Shown: positions 51,919-59,891 of the stretch, in pieces
Layout of the letters: every line of letters starts with the position of its first letter
Position numbering within the stretch: position 1 is the stretch's first letter
Translations under genes and position numbers: made by a program
The notes under the pieces: generated by a model
What the model was told of the DNA's origin: nothing
Seen by the model: the letters and a program-made list of their open reading frames with translations, nothing else
The model's database searches: none
Assembly (NCBI RefSeq): GCF_040643635.1
Contig: NZ_JBEYUS010000014.1
Location: 1-64,000 of the forward strand
Direction of reading: 5' to 3'
Length of the DNA stretch: 64,000 bases
Source of the DNA: Saccharopolyspora_C sp040643635
Lineage (GTDB): Bacteria > Actinomycetota > Actinomycetes > Mycobacteriales > Pseudonocardiaceae

Positions 51919-53244
51919 ATGACCACCGCCCTGACCGAGCCGGCCGAGCACGGCTCGCCGGCGAAGAACGTCCGCACCGTCATCACGTCGAGCCTCATCG
52001 GCACGACCGTCGAGTGGTACGACTTCTTCCTCTACAGCACCGCCGCCAGCCTGGTGTTCGACAAGCTGTTCTTCCCGACCGCCGATCCGACCGTCGGCAC
52101 GATGCTGGCGTTCACCACCTTCTTCGTCGGGTTCGTGGCCCGGCCGCTGGGCGGCATCCTGTTCGGCCACATCGGCGACCGGATCGGCCGCAAGCGCACC
52201 CTCGTCACCACGATGGTCGTGATGGGGCTGGCCACGGCGGCGATGGGCGCGCTGCCGACCTACGAGCAGGTGGGCATGTGGGCGCCGCTGCTGCTGGTGC
52301 TGCTGCGGCTGTTCCAGGGCCTGGCGATCGGCGGCGAGTGGGCCGGGGCGGTGTTGATGGCCGTCGAGTACGCGCCACCCGGCAAGCGCTCGTCCTACGG
52401 TTCCTGGCCGCAGGTGGGCCTCGCGCTCGGCCTCGGCCTGGGCACCGGGTTGTTCGCGCTGCTGGGCAACGTGCTCGACGACGAGCAGTTCCTCGGCTAC
52501 GGCTGGCGGATCGCGTTCGGGCTGAGCCTGGTGCTGGTGCTGGTCGGCCTGGTGATCCGGCTGCGGGTGGCGGAGACGCCCGCGTTCCAGCAGATGCGGG
52601 AGCTGCAGGGCACCGCGCGGGTGCCGTTCCTGGAGCTGTTCCGGGACCGGGCGACCCGCCGCAACACGGTGCTGGGCCTGCTGTCGCGGTACTCGGAGGG
52701 CGCTGCGTTCAACACCTGGGCGGTGTTCTTCCTGACCTACGCGACCGGCACGCTCGGCCTGCCGCGCAACGACGCGCTCATCGGCGTGATGGCGGCGGCG
52801 CTGGTGCTGGCCGTGCTGATCCCCGTCGTGGGGCGGATCGGCGACCGGCGTTCCCCGCGGCTGCTGTACGCGCTCGGCTCGGCGCTGTTCGCGCTGTCGG
52901 TGTACCCGGCGTTCCTGGCGTTCCAGCTGCGCAGCCCGCTGCTGACCGGCGTGGTGATCGTGCTGGTGCTGGGCGTGGTGCACTCGGTGATCTACGCGCC
53001 GCAGGGCACGTTCTACGCCCAGCTGTCGCCGGTGCGGCTGCGCTACACCGGCATGTCGTTCATCTACCAGTTCTCCGGGATCTACGCGTCCGGCCTGACC
53101 CCGCTGATCGTGACGGCGCTGCTCGCGGCGGGCGGCGGCGCGCCGTGGCTGGCGTGCGGCTACCTGGTCGCCACGGGTGTCGTCGGAGCGGGGGCGACCC
53201 TGCTGCTGCGCCGCGAGGACCTCCACTTCACCACCGGGCGGTAG
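51919..53244 (+). CDS. MFS symporter of the metabolite:H+ family
   Basis: A 441-residue, 12-helix transporter of the MHS branch: SSLIGTTVEWYDFFLYSTAASLVF in helix 1, GHIGDRIGRKR, RLFQGLAIGGEWAGAVL. It is a different paralogue from the one at 9136. The Cys leader upstream suggests a sulfur-containing organic acid or sulfonate as substrate, which is inference. The ATG at 51919 follows AGGAG at a long spacing. Confidence 0.85.
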   Translation: MTTALTEPAEHGSPAKNVRTVITSSLIGTTVEWYDFFLYSTAASLVFDKLFFPTADPTVGTMLAFTTFFVGFVARPLGGILFGHIGDRIGRKRTLVTTMVVMGLATAAMGALPTYEQVGMWAPLLLVLLRLFQGLAIGGEWAGAVLMAVEYAPPGKRSSYGSWPQVGLALGLGLGTGLFALLGNVLDDEQFLGYGWRIAFGLSLVLVLVGLVIRLRVAETPAFQQMRELQGTARVPFLELFRDRATRRNTVLGLLSRYSEGAAFNTWAVFFLTYATGTLGLPRNDALIGVMAAALVLAVLIPVVGRIGDRRSPRLLYALGSALFALSVYPAFLAFQLRSPLLTGVVIVLVLGVVHSVIYAPQGTFYAQLSPVRLRYTGMSFIYQFSGIYASGLTPLIVTALLAAGGGAPWLACGYLVATGVVGAGATLLLRREDLHFTTGR

Positions 53245-53248
53245 CCGC

Positions 53249-53440
53249 TCAGCGCTGGAACCCGCCCGACTTGATCGCGTCCACGAACCGGCCGAATGCC
53301 GCAGGCGCCACGCTGAGCACCGGCGAGCGGTCACCCAGCCTGGAATCCCTGATCAAGGCGGCACCGCACCGTCCCGCGGTCTGCACGCACTGACCGCCCT
53401 GCGTCGAACGCGACGACGTCTTCCACTGGAACTCGGACAT
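53249..53440 (-). CDS. DUF397 protein (first of a pair)
   Basis: A 63-residue DUF397 protein with FQWKTSSRSTQGGQCVQTA, LIRDSRLGDRSPVL and FGRFVDAIKSGGF. Such proteins commonly pair with XRE regulators in actinomycetes and may modulate them. The ATG at 53440 has GAGGGG. Its end is four bases past the convergent symporter stop. Confidence 0.88.
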   Translation of the reverse strand: MSEFQWKTSSRSTQGGQCVQTAGRCGAALIRDSRLGDRSPVLSVAPAAFGRFVDAIKSGGFQR

Positions 53441-53504
53441 TCTCGTGCCCCTCACAGCCCGGAGAACTTCTCGGCGAGTGAAGTGAGCGTTCCGCGCGCG
53501 GTGA

Positions 53505-53693
53505 TCAGCGGGCGAAGGCGTCGTGCTTCACGTCGTGGATGAAGCGGCCGAACGCCGTGTCGGACAGCCGCAGGTGCGCTCCCGCCGGATCCTTGGAATC
53601 GCGGATCGCCGGGAACCCACCCCGGCGGGCGGTCTCGACGCAATTGCTGCCCTGAGCGCTGCGCGACGACTTCTTCCACCCCGCGTCGGACAC
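53505..53693 (-). CDS. DUF397 protein (second of a pair)
   Basis: A 62-residue paralogue with WKKSSRSAQGSNCVETA, AIRDSKDPAGAHLRL and FGRFIHDVKHDAF. The GTG at 53693 has GAGGAG six bases upstream, within the end of the decayed XRE gene. It was presumably co-transcribed with that gene. Confidence 0.85.
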   Translation of the reverse strand: MSDAGWKKSSRSAQGSNCVETARRGGFPAIRDSKDPAGAHLRLSDTAFGRFIHDVKHDAFAR

Positions 53694-53703
53694 TGCCTGC
53701 TCC

Positions 53704-53988
53704 TCACTGACGACGCCGGAACTCGTCGGCCAGTCTACGCACCAACACCATCGATTGATCAACATCCAGAGCAGCGCGGTGCAATTCGCCGAACAGCCTG
53801 GAGAGCTCTGAGGTATCCCTCGAACCGTCCACGATCCGGCCGCTCAGCGGTGTGTCGACGAATGCGATGTCGCCCGTGTTCGCGGGGAATCGCAAGACGG
53901 CGAAAGACCCCTGCGGACTGATGTGCGCACCGGCGTCGAACGCCAGCACTTGAAGGACGACGTCGTCCTTCGCCGCTTTCTCCGACAA
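53704..53988 (-). pseudogene. C-terminal remnant of an XRE/DUF5753 regulator
   Basis: The frame encodes DDVVLQVLAFDAGAH, GSFAVLRFP and a C-terminal helix SRLFGELHRAALDVDQS, the last third of DUF5753 regulators of about 280 residues. The DNA-binding part is missing; in-frame sequence upstream stops at 54031. The only start is a TTG without a good ribosome-binding site. I read this as a truncated, probably inactive gene, though a short product cannot be excluded. Confidence 0.7.
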
Positions 53989-54065
53989 AGCGTCGACGGC
54001 CCGCTCACCCGGCAGGAGCGGGCGGGCCGTTCAGCCGATCAGCGGTGCGGTCGCCGGGTTCCGGG

Positions 54066-54302
54066 CTACTTCCGGACGAAGGAGAGCTCGACGGATGCGA
54101 AGAACTGCTCGACGTCGGCCAGCTGCCAGCCGATCGGTTCGAGCGCCTTCTTGATCCGCTCGATCTCGCGACGCACCTGCCGCATCGACGTCCGCCGGAG
54201 GTTCACGTCGAAACCGGCGACGTACACGAGCTCGCCCGCCTCGTAATCCCGCCTCGCTTCCGACACGAGCTTCGACATGTAGTAGGCGTGCAGCAACCCC
54301 AT
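54066..54302 (-). CDS. Small hypothetical protein
   Basis: A 78-residue protein I do not recognise. It is helical in look, with MGLLHAYYMSKLVSEARRDYE at the start, then RRTSMRQVRREIERIKKAL and an aromatic/valine-rich end. The ATG at 54302 has GGGAGGA five bases upstream, which supports translation. It lies just upstream of the decayed XRE gene and may belong to the same accessory module. Confidence 0.6.
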   Translation of the reverse strand: MGLLHAYYMSKLVSEARRDYEAGELVYVAGFDVNLRRTSMRQVRREIERIKKALEPIGWQLADVEQFFASVELSFVRK

Positions 54303-54419
54303 GGCGTCCTCCCCAGAACGAGCGGGCGAGTCCGCGGGGAACACCTCCGCGCGCCCGACGTTCGAACCGTACGGAGGAACGTCCGGTACCAATCCGCAGC
54401 AGCGCCGGATCTGCCGTGC

Positions 54420-54719
54420 AGGTCCGGATCGACCGGCGAAATCGGCCCATCCGGCGTATCGGATCACCTGGCGACATCGGCCCACCCGGTGGAATCGGCG
54501 CACCCGGCGACATCGGCCCGTCCTGCGTACCGAGTCGCTCGGCGAACCAGGTCACCCGACGAACCGGATCACCTGACAAGGGGACCGCTCGGCGAACCGG
54601 ATCACCTGACAAGGGGATCACTCGGCGAACCGAGTCACCCATCGAACCGGGTCACTCGGCGAACCAGGTCACCCGGCGAACCGGATCACTCGGCGGATCG
54701 AGCCACCCGGCGCAGGAGG
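54420..54719. repeat. 17-18 bp degenerate repeat array
   Basis: About seventeen imperfect units, such as CGGGTCACTCGGCGAAC and CAGGTCACCCGGCGAAC, fill the gap after ssuD. One pair has become a 33-bp unit repeated almost exactly at 54564-54596 and 54597-54629. No gene is supportable in 54303-54719. Confidence 0.7.
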
Positions 54720-55862
54720 TCACTCCGCGAACGGGATCGCCTGCGCCGCAACGGGTTCCGGCGCGCCCGGATGCCGCCACAGGCCCTTGCGCTCCAGGAT
54801 CGGCAACACGCCTTCGCCGAACCAGTACGCCTCCTCCAGGTGCGGGTGCCCGGAGAGCACGAACTCGTCCAGGCCCAGCGCCGCGTACTCCTCGATCCGC
54901 GCCGCGACCTCTTCGTGGCTGCCGACCAGGGCGGTGCCCGCGCCGCCGCGCACCAGCCCCACCCCGGCCCACAGGTTCGGGTAGATCTCCAGGTCGTCGG
55001 ACTTGCCGCCGTGCAGTTCCAGCATCCGCCGCTGGCCTTCCGATTCGCTGCGGGACAGGCCCTGCTGCACCTGCTCGATCGTCGCCGGGTCCAGCGCGTC
55101 CAGCAGCCGCCGCGCCTCCGCCCACGCCTGCTCCGAGGTGTCCCGGCTGATCACGTGCAGCCGGATGCCGAAGCGCGGCGTGCGGCCCTGCTCGGCGGCG
55201 AGCGACGTGATCCAGGCGATCTTCTCCGCGACCTTCGCGGGCGGCTCGCCCCACGTCAGGTACACGTCCGAGTGCTTCGCGGCCACCGCGCCCGCCGCGG
55301 GCGAGGAACCGCCGAAGTAGATGTCCGGCACCGGATCCGGCGTGCGGGTCAGCTCCGCGCCCTCCACCCGCACGTGCTCACCGCTGAAGTCCACCCGCTC
55401 GCCGCGCCACAACGCGCGCACCACGTGCAGGAACTCGTCGCCGCGCGCGTAGCGGCCCTCCTTGTCCAGGAAGTCGCCGTAGGCGCGCTGCTCGTGGCTC
55501 TCCCCACCGGTGACCACGTTCAACAGCAGCCTGCCGCCGGAGTGCCGCTGGTAGGTCGCGGCCATCTGCGCGCCCAGCGTCGGCGACAGCAGGCCGGGGC
55601 GGAACGCGACGAGGAACTTCAACCGCTCGGTGACCTCGGCGAGCATCGCCGTGGACAGCCAGGCGTCCTCGCACCACGCGCCGGTCGGCGTCAACGCGCC
55701 CTCGAAGCCCAGCTGCTCGGCGCTGCGCGCGATCTGCCCCAGGTACGCCAGCGTCGCCGGGCGGGCCCCGCCCGCCGTGGAGGTCTTCACCCCGTGACCA
55801 CCGCCGACGAGGTAGCGGCTGTCGCCGTAGGTGGGCAGGAACCAGTGGAACGTGAGCGGCAT
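54720..55862 (-). CDS. ssuD: FMNH2-dependent alkanesulfonate monooxygenase
   Basis: It splits alkanesulfonates to aldehyde and sulfite using reduced flavin. The 380-residue TIM-barrel shows FHWFLPTYGDSRYLVG at the start, FRPGLLSPTLGAQMAAT, NVVTGGESHEQRAYGDFLD and DIYFGGSSPAA, all standard SsuD signatures. The ATG at 55862 has GGAGA. A Cys leader peptide lies upstream. No SsuABC transporter is next to it; the flavin reductase may be the protein at 61618. Confidence 0.94.
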   Translation of the reverse strand: MPLTFHWFLPTYGDSRYLVGGGHGVKTSTAGGARPATLAYLGQIARSAEQLGFEGALTPTGAWCEDAWLSTAMLAEVTERLKFLVAFRPGLLSPTLGAQMAATYQRHSGGRLLLNVVTGGESHEQRAYGDFLDKEGRYARGDEFLHVVRALWRGERVDFSGEHVRVEGAELTRTPDPVPDIYFGGSSPAAGAVAAKHSDVYLTWGEPPAKVAEKIAWITSLAAEQGRTPRFGIRLHVISRDTSEQAWAEARRLLDALDPATIEQVQQGLSRSESEGQRRMLELHGGKSDDLEIYPNLWAGVGLVRGGAGTALVGSHEEVAARIEEYAALGLDEFVLSGHPHLEEAYWFGEGVLPILERKGLWRHPGAPEPVAAQAIPFAE

Positions 55863-55938
55863 CGGGCTTCTCCGAGATGGGTGCGAAGGAGGACGTCCAG
55901 GACGCGCTGCGGCAGGAACCGCCCGCGACGGAGCGGAA

Positions 55939-55952
55939 CCCCGCGCGCGGGG
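55939..55952 (-). terminator. Possible attenuator hairpin behind the ssuD leader peptide
   Basis: The fully self-complementary CCCCGCGCGCGGGG lies nine bases after the leader stop on the minus strand and could fold into a short hairpin before ssuD. A role in attenuation is inferred from position. Confidence 0.4.
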
Positions 55953-55960
55953 CAGTGGCG

Positions 55961-56035
55961 TCAGCCGCGACAGCGCTGCGCCGCGACGCGCACGAAATCC
56001 ACGTGTCGGCGTCGGGTCAGCAGCGGCGGAATCAC
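55961..56035 (-). CDS. Cys-containing leader peptide upstream of ssuD
   Basis: A 24-residue frame, GTG at 56035, containing PLLTRRRHVDFVRVAAQRC. It matches the leader pattern also seen at 51780 and 62252. Its GTG is six bases after the predicted -10, so it should be translated from a leaderless transcript. Placement before a sulfonate-sulfur gene supports cysteine-responsive control. Confidence 0.8.
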   Translation of the reverse strand: MIPPLLTRRRHVDFVRVAAQRCRG

Positions 56036-56041
56036 TTTTCC

Positions 56042-56070
56042 ATCCGAGCAAAGGCCCTGTGCGCTGTCAA
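56042..56070 (-). promoter_or_regulatory. Promoter of the ssuD leader
   Basis: On the minus strand TTGACA (56065-56070), a 17-bp spacer and TCGGAT (56042-56047) precede the leader GTG by six bases. Confidence 0.6.
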
Positions 56071-56151
56071 TGAGTCCTCCCTCATGCCACCGGCCGGTCA
56101 CCGGGAGCGGAAGCCGCCGAGCACGGCGACGGCTTCCGCCCGCGGCGGGCA

Positions 56152-57060
56152 CTAGTCCGCGACCGCCTGCTGCGCCGCGTCCGGGACGACGAGCGGGTAG
56201 TGCCGGGCGAAGAACTCGCGGTAGCCGGTCGGCCGGTAGCCGATGAGGCGTTCCAGATCTCCGGTGTTCGCCCCGAACTCGCCGCGGTTGATCGCCGCCG
56301 TCCACTCCGCCATGAACTCGGCGAGGGCGCGGGGCACGCCGAGCTCGGCGACCATGCCGTCCACGTAGGCCTCCGGCGCCACGGGCACGTGCGGAACGGG
56401 CGCGCGGTGGATCTCGCTCAGCGCGGCGGCGATCTCGCGGAACGAACCGGATTCGCTGCCGCTGAGCGTGTAGGTCGTGTTCTCGTGGCCGTCCTCGGTG
56501 AGCACCGCCGTGCTCGCCGCCGCCAGGTCGCGCCGCAGCGCCGGCGCCACCGCGCCCGCGCCGTCGGGCACCCGCACCCCGTTCCGGTAGGGGTCGGCGC
56601 CCAGGTTCGTGCCCAGCACGTCGAGGAAGATCGGCTGCCGCAGGACCGTCCAGGTCAACCCCGAGGCCTGCAACGCCTGTTCGGCGAAGACGTCCGAGTC
56701 CGTGACACCGGCCTGCCGGACGTCCGAGTCCTCGTCGCGCTGGACGGCCGTGAAGACCACGTGCTCGACCCCGGCCTGCTTCGCCGCGGCGATCGCGTTG
56801 AAGTGCTGCGCGTTCCGGTCGGTGAGGGCGACGGCCGAGACCAGCAGCAACCGTTCCACCCCGGCGAAGGCCCGCACGAGCGATCCGTGGTCGAAGTAGT
56901 CGCCGCGGCGCACCTCGACGCCCCGCTCGGCCAGGTCCGCGGCGCGGGACGGGTCGCGGGCGAGCCCGAGCAGCCGGTCCGCGGGCTGCCTGCGCAGCAG
57001 CTGGTGCAGGACGGCCCGACCGAGATGACCGGTCGCGCCGGTCACCATCAACTTTCCCAT
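56152..57060 (-). CDS. NmrA-like NAD(P)-binding oxidoreductase
   Basis: A 302-residue atypical SDR. TGATGHLGRAVLHQLL is the nucleotide motif; FTAVQRD and the length fit NmrA/quinone-oxidoreductase-2 (QOR2) type proteins. The ATG at 57060 has GGGAGA. A 14-bp tandem repeat sits directly upstream in the gap to the next gene. It may be the last gene of the TetR-controlled minus-strand operon starting at 58809. Confidence 0.88.
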   Translation of the reverse strand: MGKLMVTGATGHLGRAVLHQLLRRQPADRLLGLARDPSRAADLAERGVEVRRGDYFDHGSLVRAFAGVERLLLVSAVALTDRNAQHFNAIAAAKQAGVEHVVFTAVQRDEDSDVRQAGVTDSDVFAEQALQASGLTWTVLRQPIFLDVLGTNLGADPYRNGVRVPDGAGAVAPALRRDLAAASTAVLTEDGHENTTYTLSGSESGSFREIAAALSEIHRAPVPHVPVAPEAYVDGMVAELGVPRALAEFMAEWTAAINRGEFGANTGDLERLIGYRPTGYREFFARHYPLVVPDAAQQAVAD

Positions 57061-57081
57061 CGTTCTCGTCTCCCGTTCGGT

Positions 57082-57180
57082 GGTGATCGTTTCGGTGGTG
57101 ATCGTTCGGCGGTGATCGTTCGGCGGTGATCGTTCGGCGGTGATCGTTCGGCGGTGATCGTTCGGCGGTGATCGTTCGGC
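57082..57180. repeat. 14-bp perfect tandem repeat
   Basis: Six identical copies of GGTGATCGTTCGGC occupy 57097-57180, preceded by one 15-nt variant (57082-57096). It lies between two same-strand genes, in the leader of the NmrA-like gene. Perfect identity suggests recent expansion and likely copy-number variation among strains. Confidence 0.9.
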
Positions 57181-57191
57181 GCGGACCGAGC

Positions 57192-58187
57192 TCAGAACCG
57201 GATCACGGTCTTCCCGACCGTCCGCGCGCTCTCGACCAGTTCGTGGGCCCGCCGCATCACGTCCGCGCCGAGGCCGTCCAGCACCGTCGTGGCGATGGGG
57301 CGCAACTGGCCCGCGACGACGTCCCGCGCCAGCTCGGCGAGGATCCGGCCCTGGCGGTCGACGTCGACTCCGGCCGTGATCCGGCTGAACACCATCTCGG
57401 TGTGCAGCGACAGGGACTTGGCCGCGAGCGGCATCGGGTCGAGCGGGCCGGTCAGATCGACGGCGGCGAGGTGGCCGAACGGCCGCAGCACCTCCGCGAT
57501 CCAGCCGAGGTTGCCCGCGGTGCCCGCGGTGGACAGCACCAGGTCGACCCGGTCGATCCCGGCGGCGCGGAGCTGGGCGGGCACGTCCCCGGTGTGGTCG
57601 ACGACGAGGTCCGCCCCCATCGCCGTGCACCACTCGCGCGATGCCGGGCGCGAGGCCGTGGTCGCGACCAGCGCGGGCGTCCTGGTCTTCAGCAGCCGGG
57701 TCGCCAGGGTGCCCACCCCGCCCGCACCGCCGACGATCAGCACGCGGTCGATCCCCGCGGCCAAGCCGTCGTGCTCGCGGAACAGCGCTTCCCACGCCGT
57801 GAGGCCGCCGATGGGCAGCGACGCGGCGTCGGCGAAGGCCAGCTCGTCCGGGATCGGCGCCACCACCCGGTGGTCCACCGCGACCCGTTCCGCCCAGGTG
57901 CCGTCCCGCGCCATGTCCCCGGTGCCCATGACGCGGTCGCCGACCGCGAAGCCCGCGGCGGCCGGTCCCACGGCTCGAACGACCCCGGCGAACTCCCAGC
58001 CCAGGACGAGCCGTCCACCGGGTTCGGCGCTGCGGGTCCGCCGGACGCCGGCCTCGCCCGGGTTGATCCCGACGGCCCGGACCTCCACGAGCAGGTCCGC
58101 GTCGCGCAGCCGCGGTTCGGCGACGTCGACCAGCTCCATCGCGAACGCGTCCAGCGGGTGGGCCTGCTGGTAGGCGAGTGCTTTCAT
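57192..58187 (-). CDS. Quinone-oxidoreductase-like MDR protein
   Basis: A 331-residue medium-chain reductase. GINPGEAGVR, GWEFAGVVRAVG and VLIVGGAGGVGTLATRLL fit the zinc-free quinone/crotonyl reductase group. It is 19 bp after the NAD(P)-binding protein at 58207 and shares its operon. Together with the NmrA-like protein it could handle reactive carbonyl or quinone compounds. Confidence 0.88.
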   Translation of the reverse strand: MKALAYQQAHPLDAFAMELVDVAEPRLRDADLLVEVRAVGINPGEAGVRRTRSAEPGGRLVLGWEFAGVVRAVGPAAAGFAVGDRVMGTGDMARDGTWAERVAVDHRVVAPIPDELAFADAASLPIGGLTAWEALFREHDGLAAGIDRVLIVGGAGGVGTLATRLLKTRTPALVATTASRPASREWCTAMGADLVVDHTGDVPAQLRAAGIDRVDLVLSTAGTAGNLGWIAEVLRPFGHLAAVDLTGPLDPMPLAAKSLSLHTEMVFSRITAGVDVDRQGRILAELARDVVAGQLRPIATTVLDGLGADVMRRAHELVESARTVGKTVIRF

Positions 58188-58206
58188 CTGCCGTCCTTCC
58201 CTGCGC

Positions 58207-58809
58207 TCAGTCCTGCTTGAGGGCGTGCAGCGCGGACAGCGGGCCGCCGCCGACCTGCATCAGCCGGCCGCCTTCGCGCAGCGCCCCGACGTCCACCGGC
58301 GCGAACCCGATCTCGTCCGCGATCGCGTGGAAGTCGGCTTTCGCGGCCGCGTCGTCCCCGGCGTAGAAGAGCAGGCGGCGGCCTTCCGCGTGCCGGGGAT
58401 CGGGGGCGATGTGCTCGGCGAACAGCGTGTTGAACGCCTTGACCACCCGCGCGCCCGGCGCGTGCCGGGCGACGAACTCGCTGCCGGTGTCCGAGCCGAG
58501 GTCGACGAGGTCCGCGGGCGTCACCCCGGTCAGCTGGTTGGTCGTGTCGACCAGGATCCGGCCGTTCCACGCGGGCAGGTTCGCCAGCGCGGCGGGGATG
58601 TCCGACCACCGCACGGCGAGGAACACCACGTCGGCCGCGGCCGCTTCCGCGACGGTGCCCGCGGTGGCCGACGGGCCCAGCCGCTGCACGACCTCGCTCA
58701 GCGAGTCCGGGCCGCGGCCGTTGCTGAGGACGACGCGATGGCCAGCCGCGACGAGGTGACCGGCGATGGCCTGCCCGATGGCGCCGGCGCCGATGGTTCC
58801 GAAGTGCAC
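58207..58809 (-). CDS. NADP-binding reductase of the F420H2:NADP oxidoreductase type
   Basis: A 200-residue protein. VHFGTIGAGAIGQAIAGHL is the dinucleotide fold, LSNGRGP the NADP phosphate site, and VKAFNTL is a family signature. Relatives include F420H2:NADP oxidoreductases and NAD(P)-binding proteins of unknown function. The GTG at 58809 has GGGAGGA. It is the first gene of the operon and divergent from the TetR gene. Confidence 0.85.
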   Translation of the reverse strand: MHFGTIGAGAIGQAIAGHLVAAGHRVVLSNGRGPDSLSEVVQRLGPSATAGTVAEAAAADVVFLAVRWSDIPAALANLPAWNGRILVDTTNQLTGVTPADLVDLGSDTGSEFVARHAPGARVVKAFNTLFAEHIAPDPRHAEGRRLLFYAGDDAAAKADFHAIADEIGFAPVDVGALREGGRLMQVGGGPLSALHALKQD

Positions 58810-58849
58810 GAGTCCTCCCGGAGCGCGTGGGGCGCTCGGCCCCGCCAAT

Positions 58850-58942
58850 TTTTGATGACGACCGCCATCAAAATTAATGATGATGACCCACATCAATACT
58901 TGTCAAGGCGCGCCGCGCTCGTTTTGATGACGGGTATCATCG
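58850..58942. promoter_or_regulatory. Three TetR operator candidates
   Basis: Three related sites lie between the divergent genes: a palindrome with TTTTGATG and CATCAAAA arms (58850-58873), TGATGACCCACATCA (58881-58895) and TGATGACGGGTATCATCG (58925-58942). Shared TGATGAC...ATCA half-sites make them likely binding sites for the TetR protein at 59003. Confidence 0.65.
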
Positions 58943-59002
58943 ACCAGGCGACATGCCGACCGGGGCCGCGCGACACGGGCCCCGCGCGCCGAGGAGGCCC
59001 AG

Positions 59003-59614
59003 GTGCCACGCATCACGCAGGAGCAGAAGAAGCTCAACCGCGAACGGATCGTCGGCGCGGCGGGCGAAGGCTTCCGACTGCGCGGCATCGACGGGATCGG
59101 CATCGACGAACTGATGAAGGCCGCCGGGATGACGCACGGGGCGTTCTACAACCACTTCTCCTCGAAAGAGGACCTCGCTCTCGAAGTCTTCAACCGCGGC
59201 TTCACCGACTCGCTGGCCGCGCTCGACGCCGTCCGCGAGTCCCATCCCGGTGCCGCCCGCGCCGCCCTGGACGCGGTGGTCGAGCAGTACCTGACCGCCG
59301 ACCACCGCGACCACCCGGAAACCGGCTGCGCCTCGGCAGCCCTCGCCGCCGACGCCGGACGCCACGGCTGCGCGGCCCAAGCCCAGTACCAGCGCGGGCT
59401 CGCGGGCTACTTCGACACCATCACCGACATGGTCCGCGAAGCCGCGCACCAGGAGGGCACCGAACCGGACCCGGCGGAATCCCGCGAGCAGGCGGTCGCC
59501 CTGTTCTGCCAGCTGGTCGGCGCACTGGTGGTCTCCCGCGCCGTCGCCGCGGCCGACCCCGAACTGTCCGAAGAGGTCCTCAAGGCCAACCGCGCCCGCC
59601 TCACCGCGAACTGA
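59003..59614 (+). CDS. TetR-family regulator
   Basis: A 203-residue regulator of the AcrR type. The DNA-binding part is RIVGAAGEGFRLRGIDGIGIDELMKAAG then FYNHFSSKEDL. It probably represses the divergent reductase operon and itself through the three palindromes. The ATG at 59003 begins PRITQEQKKLNRERIV. Confidence 0.92.
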   Translation: MPRITQEQKKLNRERIVGAAGEGFRLRGIDGIGIDELMKAAGMTHGAFYNHFSSKEDLALEVFNRGFTDSLAALDAVRESHPGAARAALDAVVEQYLTADHRDHPETGCASAALAADAGRHGCAAQAQYQRGLAGYFDTITDMVREAAHQEGTEPDPAESREQAVALFCQLVGALVVSRAVAAADPELSEEVLKANRARLTAN

Positions 59615-59659
59615 GTGCTAGGCCACCGAAGGCGTCTTTGATCTCGCGCAGCAGACCTT

Positions 59660-59890
59660 GTCGGTTCCCTGTCAGCGGTGAAGCCGCTGAGCCGACGACC
59701 ACCGAAGCAACCGGACCACCCGCGGGTTCTCAGCGGTTCCCTCGCGAGGACAGCGATTTCGCTGTGTACGGACCGGTACATGAGAAATCGCAGCCACACC
59801 GGGCAAGCGGGCAGCGAGGGAACCGCTGAGGTTCCGCTACCCGAGCGCCCCGCAAACCGGGGGCGAAGGCAGGCAGTGCGGTTCCGCCAC
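59660..59890. repeat. Convergent-junction palindromic element, copy D (inverted)
   Basis: In opposite orientation to copy A. The long stem pairs 59729-59745 with 59814-59830 over 17 bp without mismatch and has an inner CGATTTC (59754-59760) / GAAATCG (59784-59790) stem. The small hairpin TCAGCGG...CCGCTGA lies at 59672-59690 inside a GTCGG/CCGAC outer stem. GGTTCCGC-type arms flank the right side. It separates the convergent TetR and ABC-F genes. Confidence 0.8.
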
Positions 59891-59891
59891 C

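Noticed and set aside
53923..54246. Plus-strand frame opposite the decayed XRE and small hypothetical genes
   Set aside because: It has no ribosome-binding site or motif, while the minus-strand frames carry DUF5753 features or a good start.
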